Both the position numbers and the translations under genes were made by a program. A DNA stretch of 64,000 bases from Pseudorhodoplanes sinuspersici (lineage in GTDB: Bacteria > Pseudomonadota > Alphaproteobacteria > Rhizobiales > Xanthobacteraceae), in the NCBI RefSeq assembly GCF_002119765.1, contig NZ_CP021112.1, positions 2,908,501 through 2,972,500 on the forward strand, written 5' to 3'. The notes beneath the pieces were generated by a model. The model was not told the DNA's origin, made no database searches, and saw only the letters and a list, made by a program, of their open reading frames with translations. Positions 44,420 through 53,496 of this stretch are shown in pieces; the stretch's first letter is position 1, and every line of letters begins with the position of its first letter.

Positions 44420-44896
44420 GTGACGCAGGTGAAGTTCGAGATCAACGGCAAGGCTGTCGACGTGGGCGTCGAGGCGCGGACCACGCTGGCGGATTGCATT
44501 CGCGATGACCTTCATCAGACCGGCACCCATGTCGGTTGTGAGCACGGTGTATGCGGAGCATGCACCGTACTGGTGAATGGTGAAGCGGTCAGGTCCTGCC
44601 TGATGCTGGCTGTACAAGCGCAAGGAGAGAAGGTGGTCACCGTCGAAGGTTTGTCCGGCGACGACCTCACGCCGCTACAGGCCACGTTCCGAAAGCATCA
44701 CGCGCTGCAATGCGGGTTCTGCACGCCGGGTTTCATCACGACGGCGCACGCTTTGCTCACCAACGAGCCGGATGCAGATGAAGATCGCATCAGGGATGTT
44801 TTGTCGGGGAATTTGTGCCGTTGCACGGGATATGTGCCGATAGTTGAGGCGGTGCTCGAAGCACGCAGCCATTACGGACGCAAGGCCACGTCATGA
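44420..44896 (+). CDS. molybdenum hydroxylase 2Fe-2S subunit (module 2)
   Basis: 158 residues. GCEHGVCGACT...RSC and CGFCTPGF...CRCTGY supply the eight cysteines for two 2Fe-2S clusters. It starts with GTG at 44420 and overlaps the next ATG by four bases. As the only 2Fe-2S subunit of module 2 it probably serves both large subunits. Confidence 0.92.
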   Translation: MTQVKFEINGKAVDVGVEARTTLADCIRDDLHQTGTHVGCEHGVCGACTVLVNGEAVRSCLMLAVQAQGEKVVTVEGLSGDDLTPLQATFRKHHALQCGFCTPGFITTAHALLTNEPDADEDRIRDVLSGNLCRCTGYVPIVEAVLEARSHYGRKATS

Positions 44897-47184
44897 ACGT
44901 TCATAACACCTATATTGGCCGGCCCATGGAGCGGGTCGAGGACCTGCGCATGGTGCGTGGGCGCGGCACCTATATCTCTGATGTCAACAGGCCAGGGCAG
45001 CTTCACGCCGTCATTCTTCGCAGTTCAATCGCGCACGGCATCCTCAAGTCGATCGATGCGAGCGCTGCTCTCGCTTTGCCAGGTGTACGCCATGTGTTGA
45101 CAGCGGCCGATCTTGGCGAGGTGGTGCCCGTCATTCCGCTGCGTCTGCAGCCGTTGCCGCAACTCGAGCGATTTCATCAGCCGGTTCTGGCCCACGACAA
45201 GGTTCGTTACGTCGGTGAACCCATCGCTGTCGTGATTGCCGACACCGCTGCGCTGGCTGAGGATGCGCTCGAGCATATCTTCGTCGACATTGAGACGCTT
45301 CCGGCCGTCACGGGTCGCGACCAGGCCGAGTCCAAAGAAGCGCTTCTGTTTGAGGGCCACGGCTCGAACGTCGCGATTACATGGCATGCCTTTAAGGGCA
45401 ACGCTGACGAAGGTTTTGCAAAGGCGGACCGGATTTATCGTGACCAATTCAGGGTGCAGCGGCACGCAGCCATGTTCATGGAACCGCGTGGATTTGTTGC
45501 TGAGTGGAACAAAGTGGACGGCAAGCTGACTGTCTGGGGTGCGGCAAAGACCCCGTGGCACAATCGGCGTGTGCTGGCTGCGGCGCTTGGCCTTGACCTC
45601 GAGGCTGTCGATCTGATTGAGGTTGATGTTGGCGGTGGCTTCGGCTCGCGCGGCGAATTCTATCCGGAGGATTATCTGATCCCGGCGGCGGCGAAGTTCA
45701 TTGAACGGCCGGTGAAGTGGGTGGAGGATCGTCGCGAGCATATGATGTCCGCGAACCATGCGCGTGACATCGAATGCGACGTGGAATTCGCGGTCAATAA
45801 CGACGGCACCTTTGTCGGTATCCGTGGGCAGGTCTGGGCAGATGTCGGGGCGTATCTGCGCACCAACGGCTCGGTCGGTCCCCGCAACGTGGCGCAATAT
45901 ATGTCGGGTCCGTATTGTTTCGAGCATATCGATATCAAGAGCGAGATGCTGACGACGAACAAGACGCCGAGCGGTACGTATCGCGGTCCAGGCCGTTTCG
46001 AGACGGATTTTGTTCGCGAGCGGATGATCGATCTGATCGCAAAAGATCTCGCGATGGATCGGCTTGAGCTGAGGCGGCGCAATCTCGTCGCGGATGCGCA
46101 GATGCCGTATCCGCTTGCATCGATTGCGCCTTATGACAGCTCGACTGAACTCGACAGTGGTGACTACCATGCCGTGTTTGATCGCTGCGTGAAGGAATTC
46201 AATTGGGCCGAAAAGAGCAAACTGCGTGGCAAGGAGATCGACGGTTACTACCACGGTCTTGCGATCGGCAGCTTTATCGAGGGCGGCGCCGCGGGCCCGA
46301 AGGAAGAAGTTCGTCTGGTGCTGGAGACCGATGGAAAGCTTTCGGTCTACATGGGCTCGTCCTCGGTTGGGCAGGGACTCGAGACCATCATGGCGCAAAT
46401 TGCCGCTGATGCGATGGAGATGCCTTACGAAAAGATCACGATCTTCCACGGTTCGACCAGCTATGTGAAGGATGGGTATGGCGCCTATCACTCGCGATCG
46501 ACCGTCATGGGCGGTTCGGCGATCCTGCTCGCCGCCGACAAGCTTAAGCAGAAAATCCGGGACGTCGCGGCTTCACGCTTTGGATGTGCTGCCGATCAGA
46601 TCGTGATCGAAGGCGAGCGCATCGGATATGGCGAGAAGTTCACGGACCTGAGCGGATTGTCGGATGCTCCGTTAGAGGTGGAGGCGGAGTTCTTCAACAA
46701 GAAGTACACATGGGCCTACGGCACTCAGGCTGCGCATGTCGCCGTGGATCCGGGGACAGGTCACGTCAAGGTGCTGGATTATCTGTCGGTCGAAGACGTC
46801 GGCCGTATGATCAATCCGCTGACGCTGCACGGTCAGGCCATCGGATCGATGGTACAGGGGTTGGGCGGGGCGTTCCTGGAGCATCTGATCTACGACGATC
46901 AAGGGCAGTTGCTGACCGGATCGTTTGCTGATTATCTGATGCCGACCGCGTTCGACTTCCCAAATCTCCGGTCGATCACGCTTGAGCTGAAGCCGTGTCC
47001 GAACAACCCGCTTGGCGCCAAGGGGGCGGGCGAAGGGGCGCTCATTCCCTCCGGCGGGATCATGGCGAATGCGATCGCCGATGCCTTGTCGCATCTCAAT
47101 GTGCAGCCGAATGAGCTGCCGCTGTCGCCACCGAAAATCTGGCAATTGGTTGAGGAGGCAAAATCCGCGCAAGCTGCTGCCTGA
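44893..47184 (+). CDS. molybdenum hydroxylase large subunit (module 2, second)
   Basis: 763 residues, a close paralogue of the gene at 40301 (shared blocks LRSSIAHG, VPVIPLRLQPLP, VDVGGGFGSRGEFYPEDYLIPAAAKF, VKWVEDRREHMM, GSSSVGQGLETIMAQIAADA, GAKGAGEGALIP). The MPT-binding loops and active-site Glu are present. It is the last gene of the CoxM-CoxS-CoxL operon. Two large subunits so alike suggest two successive hydroxylations of one ring or two related substrates. Confidence 0.92.
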   Translation: MNVHNTYIGRPMERVEDLRMVRGRGTYISDVNRPGQLHAVILRSSIAHGILKSIDASAALALPGVRHVLTAADLGEVVPVIPLRLQPLPQLERFHQPVLAHDKVRYVGEPIAVVIADTAALAEDALEHIFVDIETLPAVTGRDQAESKEALLFEGHGSNVAITWHAFKGNADEGFAKADRIYRDQFRVQRHAAMFMEPRGFVAEWNKVDGKLTVWGAAKTPWHNRRVLAAALGLDLEAVDLIEVDVGGGFGSRGEFYPEDYLIPAAAKFIERPVKWVEDRREHMMSANHARDIECDVEFAVNNDGTFVGIRGQVWADVGAYLRTNGSVGPRNVAQYMSGPYCFEHIDIKSEMLTTNKTPSGTYRGPGRFETDFVRERMIDLIAKDLAMDRLELRRRNLVADAQMPYPLASIAPYDSSTELDSGDYHAVFDRCVKEFNWAEKSKLRGKEIDGYYHGLAIGSFIEGGAAGPKEEVRLVLETDGKLSVYMGSSSVGQGLETIMAQIAADAMEMPYEKITIFHGSTSYVKDGYGAYHSRSTVMGGSAILLAADKLKQKIRDVAASRFGCAADQIVIEGERIGYGEKFTDLSGLSDAPLEVEAEFFNKKYTWAYGTQAAHVAVDPGTGHVKVLDYLSVEDVGRMINPLTLHGQAIGSMVQGLGGAFLEHLIYDDQGQLLTGSFADYLMPTAFDFPNLRSITLELKPCPNNPLGAKGAGEGALIPSGGIMANAIADALSHLNVQPNELPLSPPKIWQLVEEAKSAQAAA

Positions 47185-47303
47185 TACGTGGATCGGCTTT
47201 TCCAAGGCCGGGCCGGAACCCTGTCAGTTCCTTGCTAACCGCGTTGACAACGGCGCGAATCGTCGATCAATGCAGGTGAGGAACTTCTGACAGGAGAGCT
47301 GGC

Positions 47304-47975
47304 GTGGCGCAGCGAAGCGGTGATCCGGCGCGCGTTCGCGAGAAAATTCTGAAGCAGGCGATCGAGGAGTTCTCTCGTATCGGCCTAGAAGGCGCACGCG
47401 TTGATCGCATTGCGGAGCGATCACGCGTCAGCAAGAATATGCTCTACTACTATTTCAAGTCGAAAGAGGGACTTTTCATCGCCGCGCTCGACCGAACCTA
47501 TGAACAGTTGCGTGAGCAGCAGAAAGACATCAGCATCCGTGCGAGCGATCCGCTTGTAGCGATGCAGCAGCTTGTGCAGCACACTTTTCGAGCCTTCGAG
47601 AATAATCCTCATGCCATCCGGTTGATGAACGAGGAGAACAAGCATCGCGGCAAGTATCTGCGGAAATCCGGACAGATACGTTATCTTTACACGCCGCTTG
47701 TTGAGACGATCCAGTTCATTCTGGAGCGGGGCCGCAGCGACGGCATTTTTCGTGCCTCGATCGATGCGCGTCTGCTCTACATGACGTTGTCTTCCCTTTG
47801 CTATCACTACCTCTCCAACCAATACACACTCGAAATCGCATTGGGCCGCGATCTGACGTCAGAGAAGTCGCGTCAGGAGTGGCTGGATCACGTTACGAAT
47901 CTGGTCCTTCTTCACTGCGTCTCAGATCCGACGGCGATGATCGCGACGGACAAGAAAGCGCGCACTGCCTGCTAG
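47304..47975 (+). CDS. TetR-family regulator
   Basis: 223 residues. The helix-turn-helix is in RVDRIAERSRVSKNMLYYYFKSKEGLF; the C-terminal TetR_C domain includes FILERGRSDGIFRASIDARLLYMTLSSLCYHYLSNQYTL, like RutR- or HapR-group regulators. The GTG start is fixed by AGGAG at 47292. It is 119 bp after the large subunit gene. The three GTTGAC(T)-N-(A)GTCAAC palindromes in this module are good candidate operators; none is seen directly before its own start, only a half-site near 47242. Confidence 0.9.
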   Translation: MAQRSGDPARVREKILKQAIEEFSRIGLEGARVDRIAERSRVSKNMLYYYFKSKEGLFIAALDRTYEQLREQQKDISIRASDPLVAMQQLVQHTFRAFENNPHAIRLMNEENKHRGKYLRKSGQIRYLYTPLVETIQFILERGRSDGIFRASIDARLLYMTLSSLCYHYLSNQYTLEIALGRDLTSEKSRQEWLDHVTNLVLLHCVSDPTAMIATDKKARTAC

Positions 47976-48087
47976 GCCGGTTTCGCTTTTTCGCTCACTT
48001 TTTGATCAAGCAAACTCTCACAAATTAATCGACGTGCTGAACGTCTGGGCATCAGCAATCGCATATGTCGAATTGTTGCCATGCAAT

Positions 48088-48105
48088 GTTGACTGATCAG
48101 TCAAC
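48088..48105. promoter_or_regulatory. TetR-type palindrome C
   Basis: GTTGACTGATCAGTCAAC, a perfect 18-bp palindrome, 210 bp before the next TctC start. The rest of the 339-bp gap 47976-48314 shows no further feature. Confidence 0.6.
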
Positions 48106-48314
48106 TGTAGGATAGCTTTTCTTCAGAGTAATTCTGCTTTGGAATTTGCTCCTTTTGCGCACGCGCAACGGAGGCGACAGGCAAATTGCTTTGCGTTGAC
48201 CGCTTGCGAACAAGCCGTTCTGCGAAGGGTGAACGCTGCTGTACGTTGCGGCTGTCCGAGGGGCTCGGTCAGCGCTGGCTATGCTTGCTCAACCCGGTCA
48301 GGAGAGTCTCGATA

Positions 48315-49286
48315 ATGAGCTGCATGTACCGTTTTTTCACTGCCGCCTTGTTTTCCTTGGCTGCGTTATTTGCTCCGGCCCTTGCGCAGGAGTTTCCCGA
48401 TCGTCCGGTTCGCCTCGTCGTTCCTTTCCTCGCAGGCGGCACGGTGGATTCCACAGGGCGCATTCTGGCGCAGAAGCTTTCCGAACAAACCGGCCAGCAA
48501 TTCATCGTCGAGAACCGCGGCGGTGCAGGCGGCAATATCGGCTCGGAGGCTGTCGCAAAATCCAACCCGGACGGATACACGTTGCTGCACACCGCGCCAA
48601 CGCTTGTCGTCAATCAGTTTCTTTACAACAATATGCCGTACGATGCGGACAAGGACTTTGCGCCGATCGGATTATTCGCCGTAACGCCTGTTGTGCTGAT
48701 GGTCAGCAATGATCTGCCGGTAAAGAATCTCGATGAGTTGATCGCGTATGCCAAAGCCAATCCTGGAAAAGTGAGTTTTGGCTCGGCCGGCGTTGGCACG
48801 ATTCCGCACTTGGCAGGAGAGCTGTTCAAGTCGCTGGCAAAAGTCGAGATTGTGCACGTTCCCTACAAAGGAACATCGGCGGCGATGAACGATCTTGTGG
48901 GCGGCCATATTCAGGTGCTTTTCGATCTGTTGCCATCCAGTCTTCCTCAGATCAAGTCGGGTCGTGTGCGCGCGATCGCCAATGCCGGAACCAAACGTCC
49001 AGCCGTTTTGGCTGATCTTCCCACACTCGCCGAGCAGGGATTGAAGGGCTATGATGCAGCTTCCTGGGTCGCTGTTGTGGCGCCGGTCAAGACGCCGGCG
49101 CCGATCCTGAAGAAGCTGCGGACAGAAATGGGCGCAGCCTTGAAGTCTCCGGACATCGTCAAGCGCCTGAGCGATCTCGGTTCGATGCCGGGCACCGCGG
49201 ATGAGGCGGATTTCCGGAAGTTTCTGAAGACGGAAACGGACAAATGGGCCGAGGTGATCAAAGCTTCCGGCGCGAAGCAAAAGTAA
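48315..49286 (+). CDS. Bug/TctC-family periplasmic receptor (orphan)
   Basis: 323 residues. Signal peptide ending ALAQ near residue 25, then FPDRPVRLVVPFLAGGTVDSTGRILAQ; GSAGVGTIPHLAGELFK and HVPYKGTSAAMNDLVGGH are the ligand-binding segments. GGAGAG at 48301 supports the ATG at 48315; a second ATG four codons later is possible. No membrane subunits are attached. It follows palindrome C, so it probably belongs to the TetR regulon. Confidence 0.9.
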   Translation: MSCMYRFFTAALFSLAALFAPALAQEFPDRPVRLVVPFLAGGTVDSTGRILAQKLSEQTGQQFIVENRGGAGGNIGSEAVAKSNPDGYTLLHTAPTLVVNQFLYNNMPYDADKDFAPIGLFAVTPVVLMVSNDLPVKNLDELIAYAKANPGKVSFGSAGVGTIPHLAGELFKSLAKVEIVHVPYKGTSAAMNDLVGGHIQVLFDLLPSSLPQIKSGRVRAIANAGTKRPAVLADLPTLAEQGLKGYDAASWVAVVAPVKTPAPILKKLRTEMGAALKSPDIVKRLSDLGSMPGTADEADFRKFLKTETDKWAEVIKASGAKQK

Positions 49287-49358
49287 CCTCATCAACATGA
49301 ATTGCTGCTGTGTGTGCTATGCCGCAGTAATGTTGCATGCCTTGATTGGCTATGTGAT

Positions 49359-49391
49359 GAGCATCTGGCGATGACAGATCGCCAGATGCTC
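49359..49391. terminator. perfect 14-bp hairpin
   Basis: GAGCATCTGGCGAT (49359-49372), loop GACAG, ATCGCCAGATGCTC (49378-49391). It separates the receptor gene from the hydrolase gene and lies 18 bp before the next start, so it could act as a terminator or block the next ribosome-binding site. Confidence 0.6.
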
Positions 49392-49408
49392 TACATCAGG
49401 TTTTATGA

Positions 49409-50326
49409 ATGGCATCTCTTCCTGACATCCCTGACGATCTGCGTAAGCTGATGGCTGAAGTCGGCCCGAAATGGGCGACCGACACGCGCGGCCATATCAA
49501 GCTGATGATTGACCGTTTCAGCGAGGTGTTGGTCCATGCTCCGAAGGATGCCGCAGAGGTGGTCTCCAACGTCAGCTACGGTCCGCATGAGCGTCAGCGG
49601 TTTGACGTGTTTCGTCCACTCAACGATGTTCGCGTCGAGAATGGGAGACGTCCGGGACTGGTCTTCGTCCACGGCGGCGCTTTCACCGAGGGAAGCCGGC
49701 ATCGCAGCAGCGAAGTGTATGCCAACGTGCTACACTATTTCGCGCAGCATGGGATCGTCGGCATCAATTCCGGGTATCGTCTTGCGCCGGATGCAATCTA
49801 TCCGGAAGCGACACGCGATATCTCAAAGATCGTACAATGGATGCGCGACAATGCAGACGAACTTGGGGTCGATCCAAACCGTGTCTTCCTGATGGGACAT
49901 TCGGCTGGCGGGGCCCATGTCGGCAGCTACGCGTACAACAAGAGCCTTCAACCTGAGGGCGGGCCAGGGCTGGCCGGCCTGATCATTGTCAGCGGGCGTA
50001 TGCGTGCGGACAATCGCAGCGACAATCCGAATGCCCGGCGGGTGGAGGCATATTACGGATCGGATTCCAGCACCTACAACGATGTAACACCCATCACGCA
50101 TGTCGATGCGGACAGCATGCCGACATTCATCGCCATGGCGGAGTTCGAGAATCCGCTGATCGATGTCTATTGCCTTGAGCTTGCGCATCGGCTTGCCGAC
50201 GCCAAGGGATTTGCGCCCCCGGTTCTCTGGCTCAAGGAGCACAACCACACCTCGATCATTGCGCACGTGAATACGTCGGAAGAGGTGCTTGGACAGGCGA
50301 TCCTGCGTTTCATCGACGAGCATTGA
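49409..50326 (+). CDS. alpha/beta hydrolase, arylformamidase/esterase-like
   Basis: 305 residues. The HGGAFTEGSRH oxyanion motif, GHSAGGAHVGSYA nucleophile elbow and a late LKEHNHTS His are typical of the hormone-sensitive-lipase and kynurenine formamidase group. It would hydrolyse an ester, amide or formamide. The gene starts 18 bp after a long hairpin and is followed by an amidohydrolase 98 bp later. No signal peptide is seen, so it acts in the cytosol. Confidence 0.82.
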   Translation: MASLPDIPDDLRKLMAEVGPKWATDTRGHIKLMIDRFSEVLVHAPKDAAEVVSNVSYGPHERQRFDVFRPLNDVRVENGRRPGLVFVHGGAFTEGSRHRSSEVYANVLHYFAQHGIVGINSGYRLAPDAIYPEATRDISKIVQWMRDNADELGVDPNRVFLMGHSAGGAHVGSYAYNKSLQPEGGPGLAGLIIVSGRMRADNRSDNPNARRVEAYYGSDSSTYNDVTPITHVDADSMPTFIAMAEFENPLIDVYCLELAHRLADAKGFAPPVLWLKEHNHTSIIAHVNTSEEVLGQAILRFIDEH

Positions 50327-50424
50327 CGCTGCGCGGACGCCCGCGAGCGGTTGGTGGTATGCCATCGCCGCCACACGGACCTCAGCTCGAAAAAGCCAAT
50401 AAAATTCGGAGTGAAGAAACACCC

Positions 50425-51372
50425 ATGATCATTGCCCTGGAAGAACACTATTTCGATGCGGATTGGAACGCGCAAGCCGACACGCCGCGGCATTCGCCAC
50501 GTCCCGATACCCCGTTTCTCCGCCGACTCAGTGATCTTGGTGAACAGCGCATCAAGGAGATGGATGAGGCCGGCATTGATCTCCAGGTGATCTCGCATGC
50601 GCCTCCCGGAGCGCAAGGAGTGAAGGACGCCGACTCTGTGTCTTGGGCTCGAAGGACGAATGATCGTCTTCACGCCGCCATTCAACAGCATCCGAGCCGG
50701 TTTGCGGGGTTTGCTGCCGTGCCGACGTCGGATGCCGTTACGGGGGCTGACGAACTTGAGCGGGCTGTCGGCTCACTTGGTTTCAAGGGTGGGATGATCA
50801 ACAGCCTCACCGAAGGACCGTTTTTGGACGATAAGCGCTACTGGCCGATTTTCGAGCGGGCGCAGGCGCTCGATGTTCCGATCTATCTTCATCCATCAGA
50901 TCCCAATCCTGCAATCCTGTCGACCTATTACAAGGGGTATGCCGAAACCCATCCGATGTTCATTCGTGCAGGATGGGGCTTCATGGTGGAAACCGGGACG
51001 CAGGCGATGCGTCTGGTTCTGAGCGGCATCTTCGACGCTTATCCGCGTCTCAAGATCATCCTCGGGCATCTTGGCGAAACGATCCCCTATCAGATCGCGC
51101 GGATCGATGAAGCATTGAGTCGCGATACGCCGATGAAGAACTTTCGTGAGGTGTTTTCAGAGCACTTCTATGTCACCACAAGCGGTTTTTTCTCCACGCC
51201 TGCGATGCAATGCTGCATCGACGAGATCGGCATCGATCGTGTGCTTTTTTCGGTCGACTGGCCATATGCGTCGAACGTCGCCGGCGTCAAATGGATGAAG
51301 GAGTGCGCGATGACCGACAGCGACAAGGACAAGATCTTCTCCGGGAATGCCAAGCGCCTGCTCAAGCTCTGA
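50425..51372 (+). CDS. amidohydrolase-2 decarboxylase, gamma-resorcylate-type
   Basis: 315 residues. IALEEHY gives Glu6 and His8, IYLHPS His156, and FSVDWPY Asp278; LGHLGETIPY and TTSGFFSTPA complete the metal-site set of gamma-resorcylate and 2,3-dihydroxybenzoate decarboxylases. The ATG at 50425 is preferred because it opens directly at the conserved metal motif. It is closely related to the core gene at 12996. With the ACMSD-type gene at 37835 it gives module 2 two candidate decarboxylases. Confidence 0.85.
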   Translation: MIIALEEHYFDADWNAQADTPRHSPRPDTPFLRRLSDLGEQRIKEMDEAGIDLQVISHAPPGAQGVKDADSVSWARRTNDRLHAAIQQHPSRFAGFAAVPTSDAVTGADELERAVGSLGFKGGMINSLTEGPFLDDKRYWPIFERAQALDVPIYLHPSDPNPAILSTYYKGYAETHPMFIRAGWGFMVETGTQAMRLVLSGIFDAYPRLKIILGHLGETIPYQIARIDEALSRDTPMKNFREVFSEHFYVTTSGFFSTPAMQCCIDEIGIDRVLFSVDWPYASNVAGVKWMKECAMTDSDKDKIFSGNAKRLLKL

Positions 51373-51513
51373 AATGGCCTGTCCACGCGTTCGGTCACGT
51401 GTCATGAGGGTCGGAAGAAGGACGAAATCATTTCTATCCTGGCCAACGACGAAAGTTTGACTGTGGTGCGAGGCGGCGGCAATAAACAAATCAAATTCTG
51501 ACAGGATATCGAC

Positions 51514-52965
51514 GTGCAGCATTCGGATTCTCTCTTCATCGCCGAACCTTTTGTTCCGGGACATTCGAAGCCCAAAGGTGCAGTCCTGAAGACGTTTGTG
51601 CGCCCGCAGGATGGCGTACATATCGGCGATATCGTCGAAAGCGGGGCGGAAGGTGTAGCCGTGGCGGTCGCTTCGTCTCGGGCGGCATTCCGGGCCTTCA
51701 AGTCATCGAGCATTCATGACCGGATGGCGCTGCTCAAGCAGGCATCGGATGCAATTCGCGGCAGTGCTGCCGACATTGCAAAGCTCATCTGTGAAGATGT
51801 CGGCAAACCGATCAAGGCCGCGAATTTCGAGGCTAACCGCGGTTGCGATTTTATCGACGCCTGCATCGCCGCCGTGTCGCAGCTCCGCGGCGAAGTCCTG
51901 CCGCTGGACGCCGTGGCGACGGGGAGAGGCCTCACGGGCTTCACCAAACGTGTACCTTATGGCGTCGTTGGCGGGATTACGCCCTTCAACGCCCCAGTCA
52001 ATCTGCTGCTCCAGAAAGTTATGCCTGCTGTGGCGGTTGGCAATGCGATTGTGGTGAAGCCGGCATTGTCCGGCAGTCGTGTCGCAACGCAACTGGCTAA
52101 GTTGTTCCTGGAGGCAGGGTGGCCGCAGGGGCTGTTCAATGTCGTGACCGGCGACCGTGAGACAGCGCTTGCCTTGGCCGCGCATCCTGATGTTGACGCG
52201 ATTTCATTCACCGGCGGAACTGCTGCAGGACACGACCTCGTCCGTGCGGCCGGGGCCAAGAAGTTCGTCGCGGAACTCGGTTCGAACGCCGCCAATATCG
52301 TGCTCGGCGATGCCGATTTAAAATTTGCCGCAACCAGGATCGCGTCCGCCGGCTTCGAGGCCAGCGGACAGCAATGCATTTCCGCCCAGCGTGTTCTGGT
52401 TCAGCGCTCGGTACTGGGTGAATTCCTGGCGCTGTTCACTGCGGCTGCGAAAGCGATGAAGGTGGGGTTAGCGTCCGATCCGGCAACGGACGTGGGGCCG
52501 ATGGTGCATCTGGCGGCCGCAGAGCGCGTGATGAGCATGGTGGAGGACGCTGTGGCGAAAGGCGCCACTGTTGCGCTGAAGCCAGAGAGGGACGGCGCGA
52601 CTGTCTCCCCCGGCATATTGGTGGATATCGCAAAAAACAGTCGGCTTTGGAAGGACGAGGTGTTCGGTCCTATCGTTGCCGTCGTTCCATTCGACATGAT
52701 CGATGAGGCAATTGAACTCGCGAACGATTCCGATTTCGGTTTGCAGGGAGCGGTGTTCACACAAGGCTTGTCGCATGCTCTTCGTTTCGCGGAGGACATG
52801 GACGTCGGGTCGCTGTGGATCAATGAAGCAAGCCGGTTTCGCCTCGATATGTACCCGTTCGGCGGTGTCAAGCAGAGCGGGATCGGGCGCGAAGGTGTGG
52901 TCTACGCCATGGAGGAACTGTCCCAAGTCAAGTTTATCGGCATTAGGTCGCAACCTCTCTCCTGA
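51514..52965 (+). CDS. aldehyde dehydrogenase
   Basis: 483 residues. The NAD(P)-dependent ALDH fold shows PYGVVGGITPFNAPVNLLLQKVMPAVAVGNAIVVKPA, the general base Glu254 in AELGSNA, and catalytic Cys288 in SGQQCISAQR; the EVFGPIVAVVPF and FGGVKQSGIGREG motifs follow. ELGSNA in place of the common ELGGKN is found in some succinate-semialdehyde and lactaldehyde-type groups. It starts with GTG at 51514 after AGGA. It should oxidise an aldehyde made late in the module 2 pathway. Confidence 0.9.
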   Translation: MQHSDSLFIAEPFVPGHSKPKGAVLKTFVRPQDGVHIGDIVESGAEGVAVAVASSRAAFRAFKSSSIHDRMALLKQASDAIRGSAADIAKLICEDVGKPIKAANFEANRGCDFIDACIAAVSQLRGEVLPLDAVATGRGLTGFTKRVPYGVVGGITPFNAPVNLLLQKVMPAVAVGNAIVVKPALSGSRVATQLAKLFLEAGWPQGLFNVVTGDRETALALAAHPDVDAISFTGGTAAGHDLVRAAGAKKFVAELGSNAANIVLGDADLKFAATRIASAGFEASGQQCISAQRVLVQRSVLGEFLALFTAAAKAMKVGLASDPATDVGPMVHLAAAERVMSMVEDAVAKGATVALKPERDGATVSPGILVDIAKNSRLWKDEVFGPIVAVVPFDMIDEAIELANDSDFGLQGAVFTQGLSHALRFAEDMDVGSLWINEASRFRLDMYPFGGVKQSGIGREGVVYAMEELSQVKFIGIRSQPLS

Positions 52966-53094
52966 CCGATAAAATGGGCTTGTGAAATTGATCGGGAGAA
53001 AATCGCGTTTGCCGCTGTAGATCCCCAAAGTGCATGCCGCATTCACACGGCAGGGCGCTGGAGTTTTCGACTGCAGGAGCCGAGTCCAGGAGTT

Positions 53095-53406
53095 TTGGCG
53101 ATTGCTCAGAAAAGCGTCTCTGTGCCAGACAATTGTTCTCGGAACAGCAATGGGCCTTTCGTGGTCAAGCTCGCCCGGAGCCAAAGGGAATTGCTCTGGA
53201 ACAGCGATGAACGCGATCTATTAAGTCTATCGGAGAAGAATGGCGTTGAGCTGCTGAACGGTTGCCGCACGGGTCAGTGCGAGAGCTGCCTCGTCAAGGT
53301 TCTGTCCGGCCAGGTCGCGCACCTTGCGCCAGTTGAACTCGAAGAACCCGGTACTTGCCTGACTTGTTGCGCGGTTCCTTTGAGCGACCTTGTGCTCGAC
53401 GCCTAG
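53095..53406 (+). CDS. plant-type 2Fe-2S ferredoxin
   Basis: About 103 residues. CRTGQCESCLVKVLSG...CLTCCAVP gives the four cluster cysteines in the Cx4-Cx2-C...C order seen in the ferredoxin domain of phthalate dioxygenase-type reductases. It has no flavin or NAD domain. The start is unclear: TTG at 53095 follows AGGAG too closely, and a GTG at 53122 is possible. It might carry electrons for the monooxygenase or hydroxylase enzymes of the island. Confidence 0.78.
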   Translation: MAIAQKSVSVPDNCSRNSNGPFVVKLARSQRELLWNSDERDLLSLSEKNGVELLNGCRTGQCESCLVKVLSGQVAHLAPVELEEPGTCLTCCAVPLSDLVLDA

Positions 53407-53496
53407 GTTACTCTAGCCAACGCAATCGCGGCATCAGCTATAGCCTCGTTTAACAGCATGCACGCGCTTCAATTGGCGTTGATGCTCTATCCCGGC

